Position numbers and translations under genes: made by a program | Source of the DNA: Limiplasma sp036645955 | Lineage (GTDB): Bacteria > Bacillota > Clostridia > Christensenellales > Aristaeellaceae | Direction: 5' to 3' | NCBI GenBank assembly: GCA_036645955.1 | Contig: JAVXND010000004.1 | Coordinates: 37,200-101,199, forward strand | Length of the DNA stretch: 64,000 bases | The notes under the pieces: generated by a model | Database searches by the model: none | Told to the model about the DNA's origin: nothing | The model's input: only the letters and a program-made list of their open reading frames with translations | Part shown: positions 34,877-43,296 of the stretch, in pieces | Position numbering within the stretch: position 1 is the stretch's first letter | Layout: each line of letters opens with the position of its first letter

Positions 34877-35392
34877 ATGTCACAATTTGAATTTCAAATT
34901 TTCCCCGATGACAACCAACCCGCGCAACCCGGAGCAGGTCCCGAAGGCTTACCTACCCCCGCTTTGCCCGATTCACTGCCCGCCCAGCCAGGTGAAGGCC
35001 CCATTCCTTTTCCAACGCCAGCCCTGCCGGGCCGTCCGCCCATCATGGTACCCATTCGCCGCTGCCCATATGGCTACCGTGCGGGAACGGTGGATAACAA
35101 CCAAACCTTTACAGATTTGTTGCTTGAAAACAACGTCTCCTATCAAGCCATGCGCTATGCAAACCCAAATCTCCCCACCACACGCCTTGCGCCCGGCACG
35201 CGCTATTGCGCACCGCCTGCCCAAAGCCGTGCCTTGTGCGAAAATGGCTATATCAGCTATGTCATGGAGCTTGGGGAAACGCTTTATGCGCTTACGCGCA
35301 AGCTTGGGGTATCGCCTGAAATGCTCCTTGTTGCCAACCCCACCCTTGCGCCAAGTGATTTTATTCCCGGCCGCGTCATTTGCGTGCCTTAA
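34877..35392 (+). CDS. LysM-domain protein
   Basis: 171 aa. An acidic, Pro/Gly-rich N-terminus of about 55 residues contains a near-repeat (PAQPGAGPEGLPTPALPDSL, then PAQPGEGPIPFPTPALPGRP), followed by two LysM-like modules, CPYGYRAGTVDNNQTFTDLL... and CENGYISYVMELGETLYALT..., each about 50 residues with a Cys pair. LysM binds peptidoglycan or chitin-type glycans. No signal peptide is apparent, so a spore-coat or mother-cell role, or non-classical export, is possible. AAGAAGGAGA is 6 nt before ATG 34877. Confidence 0.8.
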   Translation: MSQFEFQIFPDDNQPAQPGAGPEGLPTPALPDSLPAQPGEGPIPFPTPALPGRPPIMVPIRRCPYGYRAGTVDNNQTFTDLLLENNVSYQAMRYANPNLPTTRLAPGTRYCAPPAQSRALCENGYISYVMELGETLYALTRKLGVSPEMLLVANPTLAPSDFIPGRVICVP

Positions 35393-35404
35393 TTCATAAG
35401 CCAG

Positions 35405-36748
35405 CTATTTCTCTAAACGCTTTGCCTGTTGCTTGAGCACCTTTTGATAGGGCGCAATCATCCCTTCGTTCATGCGGTTGCCCATGTGCCGATTCAAAAA
35501 GGGGTTTCGCATCATCCCGCCCACAAGCATCATCATGAGCATCCTTCCGCGCTGTTTTTGCGGAAAATCATACACGCCATGGGCTTTGTAATATTGATGA
35601 TCCGCCTTCATTAAACCGCGCATGAGGTAAATGAGATCTCTGAATATTTTCATGCCGCCCACGCCATAAAAATTGGCGGGAAGCTGTGGCTTTTGCTCCA
35701 AGGCATAGCAAAGCTGTTGACTCATCTGGTCTATTTCACTTGCACAGGTAGCCACGCCTGCCAAGAAATTTCCGCCAACCTGCGCGCGTGCTTCTAAAAC
35801 AATGCGCAGGTTGGGTTCGTTTTCGTAATCGCCATAAACCAAATAACCCACGGGCATGCCTGCTGTAACCGTGCGGTGTCCATTGCAAAATTGGCGATCA
35901 TCGTAGCGTTTAAAGCTTGCGCCCATGCTATGCTCCTTGATGGAAAAGGCGTATACAATGGCGGAGGCCGTTTGAATCTCGGTGCGCAAAAAGGCATCGA
36001 AACCATCCTTGTATATGCATTTGCCGCTTGTAGCGCAGTGGAAACAGCCCAGACACCCGCCCGCAAAGGGGTAATCCGCAATGTTGATCTCGCGCAGCTC
36101 ATAGGGATAAGCCGCTTGAAAATCCGCAATCATCGCTGCCAGATTGTGATCCTCCGCCGTGCGATTGGTCACAAGCACCGTGGGAAAGCCCTCGCGCTTT
36201 TCCTTTGGCGAAAGGGTGCTTTGATAGGGTGCAAGCGTTACGGGGGCTGTGCTTTGAGCGATATTCCCCAAGCCGTTTTGTGCGCAAAACAGCACATATT
36301 TGAAAAAATCCGTGGCCTGCTTTTGTCCTGTTGGGCTTAACAGGTCATCCATATCCGCAGAAAGGCCATGCAGGTACCGCAAGCCCAAATCCAAGCAGTT
36401 TTGTTTGATGTATTCCTGCGCAGTCATATCATAAAAATGTTTGGAGGTGCTGATTTGCGCCGCGCATTTCCCGTTCATATCTAGCTTGCACGCCTTGAGC
36501 AGCTCCAAAAAGCGGTGAAGCTGATAGGGTGCCAGAAAAGTATAAACAGGGTAACAAAACAAGAGCAAATCTGCCCTTTGAACAGCCGCAACCGCTTCCT
36601 CCATGCTTTTTTCGTAAGCCTTGATGCGTTGCCCCACATGGAGTATTTCAAAGCTGGAATCAGGAAATTGCTCTTTTAAATACAATACCGTTTGCAATGT
36701 AATGGAATATTTACCCTTAGGACTGCCTGAAAACACGCATACCTTCAT
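35405..36748 (-). CDS. Protein with two flavodoxin/NADPH-dependent FMN reductase-like domains
   Basis: 447 aa. The first half starts MKVCVFSGSPKGKYSIT, with the FMN-phosphate-binding loop SGSPKGKYS and LLLFCYPVYTF. The second half restarts near residue 185 (TVLVTNRTAEDHNLAAMIAD) with GGCLGCFHCATSGKCIYKD, the CxxCxxC-like cluster of NADPH-dependent FMN reductases that bind at the dimer interface. So it looks like a fused tandem dimer. The C-terminal 90 residues are Met/Arg-rich (GRMLMMMLVGGMMRNPFL). Redox partner unknown. Confidence 0.75.
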   Translation of the reverse strand: MKVCVFSGSPKGKYSITLQTVLYLKEQFPDSSFEILHVGQRIKAYEKSMEEAVAAVQRADLLLFCYPVYTFLAPYQLHRFLELLKACKLDMNGKCAAQISTSKHFYDMTAQEYIKQNCLDLGLRYLHGLSADMDDLLSPTGQKQATDFFKYVLFCAQNGLGNIAQSTAPVTLAPYQSTLSPKEKREGFPTVLVTNRTAEDHNLAAMIADFQAAYPYELREINIADYPFAGGCLGCFHCATSGKCIYKDGFDAFLRTEIQTASAIVYAFSIKEHSMGASFKRYDDRQFCNGHRTVTAGMPVGYLVYGDYENEPNLRIVLEARAQVGGNFLAGVATCASEIDQMSQQLCYALEQKPQLPANFYGVGGMKIFRDLIYLMRGLMKADHQYYKAHGVYDFPQKQRGRMLMMMLVGGMMRNPFLNRHMGNRMNEGMIAPYQKVLKQQAKRLEK

Positions 36749-36768
36749 GATCTTTTCGTTTCCTTTTC

Positions 36769-38721
36769 CTATTGTGAGCGGCTTGGGCTCTCCCTTGCCT
36801 CCATTTGACTGCGATGATAGCTCTTGAGGCTTTCGTCCGCTCTTTTTTTGATGATGAACGTACCCGTCACCTTCGCGGCAAAGGTCATCAGCTCCACCAG
36901 ATCGGGGGAATGCTTCATAGCGCCTTCAATAGAGCTATAGCTCATGAAGCCGCGAATTACCCCTTCTTCCATAATGGCCACATGGAAAAAAGCTTGAATT
37001 CCGAACGGTTCATAGAGTGCGCGCCATTTTTCAGGCAGTGCGGATACATCCGCGCCGTAGCAGATGCCCTTTGAATCAAATTGGCTATAGAACGAAAGCT
37101 CCTCCACAGGCAAATTTTGCAAGCGCTTCATGGTAGAGGGCACCCCTTCTGCACGCCATTCGTAAATTTTACTGCAAAAGCGATCATCCTGTGTGTTTTC
37201 AAAAATGCAAACACTGCTCACGCCCAACAGTCGTCCAAGCAGGGACAGGATCATGTTTACACTGCTGGAAAAATCCACTGAGCTATAAAGCAGTTCAAAG
37301 ATGCGTTCTTTGATTTGTAGATTGCCGCTATCATGGGTTTGGATATCGTCACGATGGGTGCTTTCAAGCCATTTCATTTGTTCGTCCGCACAATCCACAT
37401 ACATGGCATAGCGGTTTTTTCCGTGGTTTTTTGCGCGGTACAAAGCATTATCCGCCTTGCAAAAAAGCTGTTCAAAGCTGTTGCCTGGCTCCGAAAGCGC
37501 AACGCCCACACTGCAGGAAATGCTGTAGTTTTCTTTTTCTCCCGCATAGGTATGCCTAAAAGCACGGCAAAGCTCATTTGCGCGCTGCCCTGCCGATTCT
37601 GGCGTTAAGCTGCCGCGAATAAAAACCACAAATTCATCGCCGCCCACGCGGCCCAGCAAACAGTTTTCCTGAAAAAGATGAACCAGCTTATCAGAAACAT
37701 CCATCAGCACGCCATCGCCAAAAAGATGGCCAAGATGGTCGTTTAAGCGTTTGAAATTGTCCACATCCAGCACAAGCAATGCATGGGAAGCTTGCGGCTC
37801 CGAAACAAGCCATTGCTCCACCCTGCTTCGGAAGGTGCTCTTGTTCAAAAGCCCGGTAAGCGCATCCCTTTCCGCTTCAAATTGCAAACGCTCGGTACGG
37901 CGATGCTGCTCATCCGCATCGGCAATATAGCCTACCACATGCAGGGGCTTGCCTGCGGAATCGTTGACCACGGCTTGAAAAAGTTTGCACCATAAATAGC
38001 CGCCGTCTGGCTGGCGCAAGCGCGTTTCACACTCGCTTGTGCCCTCCTTAAGCATTTCTTCTTTGGCGATTAACAGGGCGGCAAAATCATCGGGATGAAA
38101 CCAAAGGCGGAGGATATCCTCAAAGCAAAAATCCTGCTTTTGAAGCCTTGCGTTTTGATAAGCCGCCAGCAGGGTTTGTGCGCTTGTGTGAAACACAACC
38201 TCTGCATTTTCAATGTTCAGGTGATGATTCGTGGTTAAATCAAATTCAAAAACCGCCGCACGCGCCGCTTGTGTGGCAATTCGAAAACGCGCCTCGCTCA
38301 AGCGAAGCTTTTCTTCGTTGTTTTTCATGGGGGTGATGTCGGTAATAATGCTTTGATTTTGATTGTAGCCAGCGATGGAAGATACCACAATCCCGCGATC
38401 CGTCACCCACCGAATACCCCCTTGCTTATGGCGAAGGCGGTACTCTAGTTGATAGCAATTGCTTTGAGCAATTTGCTCTGCATAGCTCTGCGCCGTTTTT
38501 TCCATATCCTCCGGAATCACCAAAGCATGCGCGTTACCATTAAAAAGTTTCTCCATTTCATTGATGGTATAGCCCGTAAGCGCCGTCCAACCATCGCTCA
38601 AATACAGAATTTCGGAGGTCTGCAGCCGCAGGTTGTATTGGCTCACAATCACCCCGCCTTGAATATTGGTAATCAGGCTTTCCGTGATATCGTCAAGCAG
38701 ACCTATGAAAGGTACCGGCAT
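36769..38721 (-). CDS. Diguanylate cyclase, PAS-PAS-GGDEF-GAF
   Basis: About 650 aa. Two PAS domains (about 15-120 and 140-265), a GGDEF domain with intact RVGGDEF (about 275-430), and a C-terminal GAF-like domain (about 470-630). It makes cyclic di-GMP from two GTP. There is no RxxD inhibitory site five residues before GGDEF (QENC is found instead), so product feedback may be absent. No membrane helix. ATG 38721 with AAGGAG 8 nt upstream is chosen; the longer frame has no ribosome site. It is 20 bp upstream of the flavodoxin gene. Confidence 0.88.
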   Translation of the reverse strand: MPVPFIGLLDDITESLITNIQGGVIVSQYNLRLQTSEILYLSDGWTALTGYTINEMEKLFNGNAHALVIPEDMEKTAQSYAEQIAQSNCYQLEYRLRHKQGGIRWVTDRGIVVSSIAGYNQNQSIITDITPMKNNEEKLRLSEARFRIATQAARAAVFEFDLTTNHHLNIENAEVVFHTSAQTLLAAYQNARLQKQDFCFEDILRLWFHPDDFAALLIAKEEMLKEGTSECETRLRQPDGGYLWCKLFQAVVNDSAGKPLHVVGYIADADEQHRRTERLQFEAERDALTGLLNKSTFRSRVEQWLVSEPQASHALLVLDVDNFKRLNDHLGHLFGDGVLMDVSDKLVHLFQENCLLGRVGGDEFVVFIRGSLTPESAGQRANELCRAFRHTYAGEKENYSISCSVGVALSEPGNSFEQLFCKADNALYRAKNHGKNRYAMYVDCADEQMKWLESTHRDDIQTHDSGNLQIKERIFELLYSSVDFSSSVNMILSLLGRLLGVSSVCIFENTQDDRFCSKIYEWRAEGVPSTMKRLQNLPVEELSFYSQFDSKGICYGADVSALPEKWRALYEPFGIQAFFHVAIMEEGVIRGFMSYSSIEGAMKHSPDLVELMTFAAKVTGTFIIKKRADESLKSYHRSQMEARESPSRSQ

Positions 38722-38870
38722 GGCGTCATCTCCTTTTGGGTATAAATAAACCGCACGGCGAACATACAAAGAGCAAGCTTCTTGCCGTCATCATAGCACA
38801 ACGGGAGTGAAAAAACAAATGCCGAATCAGTTGTTTTCATTGTTTTTCGTTTTTTATTCAAAAATAGCGC

Positions 38871-38899
38871 TTGACAATTGCTTTATATGACGGTATAAT
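38871..38899 (+). promoter_or_regulatory. Consensus SigA promoter of tRNA-Pro
   Basis: TTGACA (38871-38876), 17 nt, TATAAT (38894-38899), both hexamers perfect, 52 bp before the tRNA. Confidence 0.92.
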
Positions 38900-38951
38900 A
38901 TCGTTCGTGCCCTAAATGAGCAACGCAAGCGTGAGGGGCCAAAACAAATAT

Positions 38952-39028
38952 CTGGGTGTAGCGCAGCTTGGTAGCGTGCTTGAATGGGGTTCAAGAGGCC
39001 GGAAGTTCGAATCTTCTCACCCAGACCA
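38952..39028 (+). tRNA. tRNA-Pro (GGG anticodon)
   Basis: Acceptor arms CTGGGTG and CACCCAG pair fully. The anticodon stem is CTTGA/TCAAG with loop ATGGGGT, so the anticodon is GGG, and the T-arm carries TTCGAAT. CCA is encoded. It is a single-gene transcript with its own promoter and terminator. Confidence 0.95.
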
Positions 39029-39035
39029 AAGAACG

Positions 39036-39074
39036 ACCCGTTGGAATGATTCATTCCAACGGGTTGTTTGTTTG
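39036..39074 (+). terminator. Terminator of tRNA-Pro
   Basis: 14-nt arms ACCCGTTGGAATGA and TCATTCCAACGGGT around a one-base centre, followed by TGTTTGTTTG. Confidence 0.85.
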
Positions 39075-39218
39075 CCAATCAAGCTTTTTCCATCTGCCAT
39101 GGCGGCGTTAACCCCTTTCCAAGCGTGTGTCACAAGCTCTTTACACAAGCCAAAAAACCGTGTATGATAGTCATGGAAATGCAACCCATTTCATCTTCAA
39201 TACGAGGAGCGTGATAGC

Positions 39219-40739
39219 ATGTCTTTCTTTTCTACACGCGGCGGCGCTTGCGTCACCACATCTCAATCCATTCTATGGGGGCTTGCCAAGGATGGCGGCT
39301 TGTATGTGCCCAGCATGTTTCCTCAGCTTTCACCTGAACGGTTGGCTGCGCTTTGCGGCACAAGCTATCAAAACCAAGCCTCACGGATTTTGCGCGATTT
39401 TTTAGAGGATTACTCCATCGCCGAAATTGAAGAAGCTGTAGACGCGGCTTATAATGCCGACGATTGGACGGACCCCGCCATTGTGCCCATTCAAAAGCTC
39501 TCCAGCGCATTTTATATCATGGAGCTTTTCCACGGCCCCACCCTCGCCTTTAAAGATATTGCGCTTAAACTGCTGCCTCACCTCATCCGCCTCGCGGCCG
39601 AAAAGAACGATGAAAAGCGCGAGGTAAGCATCATTGTAGCCACCAGCGGCGATACTGGCAAAGCCGCATTGGAGGGCTTTAAGGATGTGCCCGGCACAAG
39701 CTGTTCCGTGTTCTACCCCTATGGGGGTGTAAGCCGCGTACAGGAGCTTCAAATGGTTACCACAGGCGGCGCAAACACGCATGTCATTGGTGTAAAGGGC
39801 AATTTTGACGAAGCGCAGACAGGGGTCAAAAAGCTCTTTGGTGATCCCGTCTTTCATCAAAAGATGGATGCCATGGGCAAGCTGTGCTCCTCCGCAAACT
39901 CCATCAACTTTGGCCGCCTTGCGCCGCAGGTGGTATATTACTTTACCGCCTATACGGAGCTTGTGAGCCGCGGTGCCATCCGTATGGGGCAGAGCATTAA
40001 CTTTGTGGTGCCCACAGGCAATTTCGGCAATATTTTGGCAGGCTATTATGCCAAGCAAATGGGCTTGCCCATCCATCGCCTGATTTGTGCCAGCAACCGC
40101 AACAACGTCTTGACCGATTTTTTCACCGATGGCACCTATTATACCCATCGCACCTTCTTCAAAACCATGTCTCCCAGCATGGACATACTCATTTCCTCCA
40201 ATTTAGAGCGCTTGCTTTATGAATGCTCAAACCGCAATGCGGAGCTGGTTAGAACATGGATGGATCAGCTCACCACCTGCGGCAGTTTTTCCATCGGCGC
40301 TCAGCGCTTGCACGAATTGCAAAAAACCTTCTGGGCAGGCACCGCCGATGACGACATGACGGCCGTCACCATCAAAGGCGTTTATCAGCGCATGCACTAT
40401 GTCATGGATCCGCACACCGCCGTTGCGGCTTACGTTCTTGGCCAATACCGCGAGCAAACGAGGGATCACACCCTATCTGTCCTGCTCTCCACCGCAAGCC
40501 CCTACAAATTTGCCGAGGATGTGCTTGGAAGCCTGCAAGGCAAGGAGGCCATTCAAGGCATGGATGCTTTCGCGTGCGCACAAGAGCTGGAGCGCGTGTC
40601 TGGCGTGCCCATGCCCAAGCAAATACGTGAGCTCCGCGAGCTGCCCATTCGCCATCAGGCCATATGCGAAACAGGTCTGATGGAAAACACCTTGCTTCGT
40701 GAGCTTCGTAACGCCAAAGGGCAGGAACAGCCGAAATAA
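39219..40739 (+). CDS. thrC: Threonine synthase
   Basis: 506 aa. It has the family N-terminus TRGGACVTTSQSILWGLAKD, the PLP motif FHGPTLAFKDIAL with the Schiff-base Lys, and phosphate-binding TSGDTGKAALEGF. It converts O-phosphohomoserine to threonine in the cytoplasm. CGAGGAG lies 9 nt before ATG 39219. No hom or thrB gene is adjacent. It is followed by a plain 116-bp gap. Confidence 0.95.
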   Translation: MSFFSTRGGACVTTSQSILWGLAKDGGLYVPSMFPQLSPERLAALCGTSYQNQASRILRDFLEDYSIAEIEEAVDAAYNADDWTDPAIVPIQKLSSAFYIMELFHGPTLAFKDIALKLLPHLIRLAAEKNDEKREVSIIVATSGDTGKAALEGFKDVPGTSCSVFYPYGGVSRVQELQMVTTGGANTHVIGVKGNFDEAQTGVKKLFGDPVFHQKMDAMGKLCSSANSINFGRLAPQVVYYFTAYTELVSRGAIRMGQSINFVVPTGNFGNILAGYYAKQMGLPIHRLICASNRNNVLTDFFTDGTYYTHRTFFKTMSPSMDILISSNLERLLYECSNRNAELVRTWMDQLTTCGSFSIGAQRLHELQKTFWAGTADDDMTAVTIKGVYQRMHYVMDPHTAVAAYVLGQYREQTRDHTLSVLLSTASPYKFAEDVLGSLQGKEAIQGMDAFACAQELERVSGVPMPKQIRELRELPIRHQAICETGLMENTLLRELRNAKGQEQPK

Positions 40740-40767
40740 ATGTTTTCACTTTTTTCAAAAATCATGT

Positions 40768-40795
40768 TTCAGTTCACCTCACCGTGGGGTATACT
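40768..40795 (+). promoter_or_regulatory. Candidate promoter of the rubrerythrin operon
   Basis: TTCAGT (40768-40773), 16 nt, TATACT (40790-40795), 60 bp before the start codon. Confidence 0.5.
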
Positions 40796-40855
40796 TAAAC
40801 CGTGAGCGAGAGAAGCTTACCAAAGAATGAGATTTATTAAAGGAGGAACCCCAAT

Positions 40856-41395
40856 ATGAAATGGATTTGCAAGGTTTGTGGTTATGTACATGAAGGTCCC
40901 GAGGCTCCCGAGTTCTGCCCCCAATGCAAGGCTCCCAAGTCTAAGTTTGCCCCCATGGGCGGAGATAAGACCTATGCTGATGAGCATCGTGTAGGCGTAG
41001 CCGAGGGTGTGGATTCACGCATTATCGAAGGCCTGCGCATGAACTTCAACGGCGAGTGCACCGAGGTTGGTATGTATTTGGCCATGAGCCGCCAAGCGGA
41101 TCGTGAAGGTTATCCCGAAGTTGCAGAAGCCTATAAGCGTTATGCTTTTGAAGAAGCAGACCATGCCGCTCGTTTTGCGGAAATGCTAGGCGAAGTGCTG
41201 ACCCCCTCCACCAAGAAGAATCTCGAAATGCGCGCAGAAGCCGAGTGGGGCGCTACCGCCGGCAAGAAAGAGCTTGCTACCCTCGCCAAAGAGCTGAATC
41301 TTGATGCCATCCATGACACTGTTCACGAAATGTGCAAAGACGAAGCCCGTCACGGCCGCGGCTTTGATGGTCTGCTCAAGCGTTATTTCGCTTAA
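40856..41395 (+). CDS. Rubrerythrin with N-terminal rubredoxin domain (reverse rubrerythrin type)
   Basis: 179 aa. The N-terminal rubredoxin-like module has CKVCG and CPQCK (Cys pairs at about 5/8 and 20/23) for one Fe. The four-helix diiron domain follows, with GECTEVGMYLAM, EEADHAARFAEM and DEARHGRGF. Having rubredoxin first is the reverse arrangement common in Clostridia. It reduces peroxide (and O2) to water with electrons from the rubredoxin encoded 17 bp downstream. AAAGGAGGA precedes ATG 40856. Confidence 0.92.
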   Translation: MKWICKVCGYVHEGPEAPEFCPQCKAPKSKFAPMGGDKTYADEHRVGVAEGVDSRIIEGLRMNFNGECTEVGMYLAMSRQADREGYPEVAEAYKRYAFEEADHAARFAEMLGEVLTPSTKKNLEMRAEAEWGATAGKKELATLAKELNLDAIHDTVHEMCKDEARHGRGFDGLLKRYFA

Positions 41396-41412
41396 AGAAA
41401 GAAGGCTCTTCT

Positions 41413-41568
41413 ATGAAAAAGTATGATTGCCCTTGCGGCTACGTTTATGATCCCGCCATTGGTGACCCTGATAGCGGCGTTGCTCCAGGTACCGCGTGGG
41501 AAGATCTGCCTGACGATTGGGTTTGCCCCGTCTGCGGATTGGGCAAGGATGCTTTTGAGGCCGAATAA
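41413..41568 (+). CDS. Rubredoxin
   Basis: 51 aa, MKKYDCPCGYVYDPAIGDPD ... WVCPVCGLGKDAFEAE. Two Cys pairs (CPC near 6-8, where the second Cys is offset by one residue from the usual CxxC, and CPVC) bind one Fe. The CPC spacing rather than CxxC should be noted: only one residue lies between the first two Cys. It is an electron carrier for the adjacent rubrerythrin. AAGAAAGAAGG lies upstream of ATG 41413. Too short for default gene-length cut-offs. Confidence 0.88.
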   Translation: MKKYDCPCGYVYDPAIGDPDSGVAPGTAWEDLPDDWVCPVCGLGKDAFEAE

Positions 41569-41616
41569 GCCTGCAAACGTCAATGAATAGGCTTGCATAG
41601 AGCAAGGTATCAATGC

Positions 41617-41658
41617 AGCCGAGGAACCGCTCTGTATCAGAGCCGCTCCTCGGCTTTT
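41617..41658 (+). terminator. Terminator of the rubrerythrin-rubredoxin operon
   Basis: AGCCGAGGA and TCCTCGGCT arms enclose an inner GCTCT/AGAGC stem, then TTTT. Confidence 0.85.
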
Positions 41659-41670
41659 GCAATCAATGTC

Positions 41671-41699
41671 TTGTCATTATCCAGCAAAGCGTGTATAAT
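41671..41699 (+). promoter_or_regulatory. Promoter of serS leader
   Basis: TTGTCA (41671-41676), 17 nt, TATAAT (41694-41699), at the head of the T-box leader. Confidence 0.85.
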
Positions 41700-41705
41700 A
41701 CACCC

Positions 41706-41945
41706 ATGGTAATGACCGTGATCTTGGTTGGTACCGTGCTTTTAGAGAGCAGCTGACTGGTGCAAAGCTGTAGCACGCTCAATCCGTTCCGTCACGCGAG
41801 CCAAAACGGCGAAGAACCGTTCGGCCGCGCCCGTTACAGCGCATCAAAGTGAAGGCGAAAGCCTTAAGCCGGGTGGCACCGCGGAGAAACGCATCCTCCG
41901 TCCCTGTGGCTACGTTTGTAGTCGGCAGGGGCGTTTTTATATTCA
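41706..41945 (+). promoter_or_regulatory. T-box riboswitch upstream of serS
   Basis: The leader contains the T-box core GGGTGGCACCGCGG at 41871-41884, preceded by the typical stem-loop region AGAGAGCAGC...TGGTGCAAAGCTG. It is followed by a terminator: CGTCCCTG (41899-41906) pairs with CAGGGGCG (41926-41933) ahead of TTTTT. Uncharged tRNA-Ser should stabilise the antiterminator and allow serS transcription. I could not assign the specifier codon with certainty. Confidence 0.93.
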
Positions 41946-41963
41946 AAAGGGAGGAACCACACC

Positions 41964-43235
41964 ATGTTAGACATCAAACGCATTCGCCAAAACCCACAGG
42001 AGCTGCAGGACGCGCTCAAAGCACGCAACAAGAACATTTCTTTAGACGCTTTTTTGGCGCAGGATGACCAACGCCGCAAGCTGATGGTACAAGTGGAAGA
42101 AAAGAAATCCCTGCGCAACACCACCAGCAAAAAAATTGGTGAAGCCAAGAAAAAAGGCGCATCCGAAAGTGAAACCGCCGCCATCATGGATGAAATGCGC
42201 ACCTTGGGCGACGAAATCACCGCCATTGATGCAGACATTGCAGACCTTGATTTGGCCATGGATGGCTTTTTAATGAGCGTGCCAAACTTCCCCCATGCAA
42301 GCGTGCCCATTGGCGTAGACGAGCGCGACAATGTGGAACAGCGCCGTTGGGGCACGCCGCGCGTCTTTGGCTGGGAGCCCAAGCCGCACTGGGATATTGG
42401 AACCGATCTTGGCATTTTGGACTTCGATACCGCCGCAAAGGTTTCAGGCGCACGCTTTACCTTCTATCGCGGTCTGGGGGCACGTCTGGAACGCGCAATC
42501 ATCAACTTCTTCCTCAACACCCATGTGGACAATGGCTTTGACGAGGTTTATCCGCCTTATATGGTCACACGCGCCACCATGACGGGCACAGGCCAGCTTC
42601 CAAAGTTTGAAGAGGATGCCTACAAGGTGGATAAAGACACCTTCCTCATCCCCACGGCTGAGGTGCCTGTAACCAACATGTACCGCGAAATGATATTGGA
42701 TGGCGCAAAGCTGCCCATCCGTCATTGCGCCTATTCCACTTGCTTCCGTGCGGAGGCAGGCAGTGCCGGCCGCGATACCCGCGGTTTAATTCGCCAGCAC
42801 CAGTTCAACAAAGTGGAAATGGTCAAAATTGCAAAGCCTGAACAAAGCTACGAGGAATTGGAAAGCATGACCGCCGAAGCGGAAAAGGTATTGCAGCTGT
42901 TGGGGCTTCCCTACCGCGTCATCACCCTTTGCACAGGGGATATGGGCTTTAGCGCCGCCAAAACCTACGACATTGAAGTGTGGATGCCCAGCTATGGCCG
43001 CTATGTAGAAATTTCGAGCTGCTCAAACTGCGAGGATTTTCAAGCACGCCGCGCAAGCATCCGCTACCGCGACAACCTCAAGGATAAGCCGCAGTTTGTA
43101 CATACCCTCAACGGCAGCGGTGTTGCCGTTGGCCGTACCGTAGCCGCCATTTTGGAAAACTACCAAAACGAAGATGGCACCGTAACCGTGCCCGAAGCGC
43201 TTGTACCCTACATGGCCACCGCCATCATTCGCTAA
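41964..43235 (+). CDS. serS: Seryl-tRNA synthetase
   Basis: 423 aa. The N-terminal coiled-coil arm (about 30-100) is rich in charged residues (RNKNISLDAFLAQDD...). The class II core has motif 2 FRAEAGSAGRDTRGLIRQHQ and motif 3 GVAVGRTVAAILEN. It charges tRNA-Ser with serine. GGGAGGAACC lies upstream of ATG 41964, directly after the T-box leader. Confidence 0.97.
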   Translation: MLDIKRIRQNPQELQDALKARNKNISLDAFLAQDDQRRKLMVQVEEKKSLRNTTSKKIGEAKKKGASESETAAIMDEMRTLGDEITAIDADIADLDLAMDGFLMSVPNFPHASVPIGVDERDNVEQRRWGTPRVFGWEPKPHWDIGTDLGILDFDTAAKVSGARFTFYRGLGARLERAIINFFLNTHVDNGFDEVYPPYMVTRATMTGTGQLPKFEEDAYKVDKDTFLIPTAEVPVTNMYREMILDGAKLPIRHCAYSTCFRAEAGSAGRDTRGLIRQHQFNKVEMVKIAKPEQSYEELESMTAEAEKVLQLLGLPYRVITLCTGDMGFSAAKTYDIEVWMPSYGRYVEISSCSNCEDFQARRASIRYRDNLKDKPQFVHTLNGSGVAVGRTVAAILENYQNEDGTVTVPEALVPYMATAIIR

Positions 43236-43251
43236 CAAACCCCTGTTCTTT

Positions 43252-43296
43252 ATACTAAATAGCCATGCCGCATGTTGCGGCATGGCTATTTAGTAT
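43252..43296. terminator. Bidirectional terminator between serS and recQ
   Basis: 21-nt arms ATACTAAATAGCCATGCCGC+A and their exact reverse complement around TGT: a 45-bp near-perfect palindrome. Its right end touches the recQ stop codon at 43296-43298. Confidence 0.9.

Noticed and set aside
38916..39167. Frame spanning the tRNA-Pro gene
   Set aside because: It consists mainly of tRNA sequence and its terminator.
39075..39218. Possible T-box or threonine leader before thrC
   Set aside because: No GGGTGGNACCGCG core and no terminator-antiterminator pair.
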